From: SG8-30 sp963695085
GTDB taxonomy: Bacteria; Pseudomonadota; Gammaproteobacteria; Steroidobacterales; Steroidobacteraceae
Reading direction: 5' to 3'
DNA: 64,000 nucleotides
Assembly (NCBI GenBank): GCA_963695085.1
Contig: CAVOFV010000001.1
Coordinates: forward strand, 1 to 64,000
Below, one piece after another: positions 63,923 to 64,000 of this stretch (position 1 is its first letter; the number at the start of each line of letters is the position of its first letter). The translations under genes were made by a program, and so were the position numbers. The notes beneath the pieces are model-generated. The model was not told the DNA's origin. It did no database searches and was given only the letters and a program-made list of their open reading frames with translations.

Positions 63923-64000
63923 ATGTGGACCTGGTTCCATAAGATGGGGTCGCCGCCGCATGCCTACCGGATTGCGGCGCGCCTCACGCCGTGGCTGGCC
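63923..64000 (+). CDS. ccmC: Heme transporter CcmC, N-terminal fragment (runs off window)
   Basis: First 26 codons from ATG 63923. The peptide beginning MWTWFHKMGSPPHAYRIA and ending LTPWLA matches the CcmC N terminus up to its first transmembrane helix. Seven bases after ccmB, consistent with ccmABC order. Confidence 0.85.
   Translation, partial: MWTWFHKMGSPPHAYRIAARLTPWLA

Overview
The window is ordinary chromosomal DNA from a high-GC (by eye well over 60 percent G+C) Gammaproteobacterium, most likely near the Xanthomonadales/Nevskiales. Indicators are the complete ruvCAB-ybgC-tolQRAB-pal-cpoB-queE-queC-tRNA-Lys block, a monofunctional RelA, a class II DAHP synthase, a PepSY-phoP-phoQ set, and a nudJ-mnmA-purB neighbourhood. 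There is no phage, insertion sequence, plasmid function or CRISPR array. Coding density is very high, with many ATGA/GTGA/TGATG overlaps and many GTG or TTG starts. Start choices below rest on homology and ribosome-site context.

Layout. 1-3.7 kb: end of sucA, then sucB and lpdA (2-oxoglutarate dehydrogenase complex). 3.8-5.9 kb: relA on the minus strand, divergent from ruvC across a 17-bp palindrome. 6.1-14.9 kb: Holliday junction genes ruvCAB, thioesterase ybgC, the Tol-Pal envelope machine, queuosine precursor genes queE/queC and tRNA-Lys. 14.9-18.8 kb: a 475-bp gene-free stretch rich in hairpins, a small unknown protein, a NERD-domain protein, an M20 peptidase and tatD. 19.0-27.7 kb: a MacAB-like ABC exporter with an SGNH hydrolase, fadH, a YgjP-like metalloprotein and an EamA transporter. 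27.7-37.6 kb (all minus): msrQ/msrP, a HAD phosphatase, sirtuin cobB, acnA, mnmA, nudJ, a DUF protein, a GNAT protein and purB.

37.9-45.6 kb (plus): CoA-type Nudix hydrolase, mazG, a PepSY protein, phoP/phoQ and helicase hrpA. 45.6-51.4 kb: slipin and NfeD, a secreted metallo-beta-lactamase-fold protein, and an antiquitin/saccharopine dehydrogenase pair. 51.6-59.0 kb: class II DAHP synthase, glyoxylate bypass genes aceB and aceA, a family-5 uracil-DNA glycosylase, uvrC and pgsA. 59.0-59.5 kb: a tRNA-Gly/Cys/Leu cluster with a clear promoter. 59.6-64.0 kb: three-subunit transhydrogenase pntAA-pntAB-pntB and the start of the cytochrome c maturation operon (ccmA, ccmB, start of ccmC).

Together the genes cover central carbon metabolism (TCA cycle, glyoxylate bypass, transhydrogenase), DNA repair, envelope integrity, tRNA modification and nucleotide-pool sanitation. 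I did not find a clearly new multi-gene system. The best leads are modest: a lysine/arginine-rich tail on SucA, a possible structured RNA behind tRNA-Lys, several genes whose -10-like hexamer sits 6-8 nt from the start codon (candidate leaderless mRNAs), and a GNAT/DUF pair placed between purB and nudJ.
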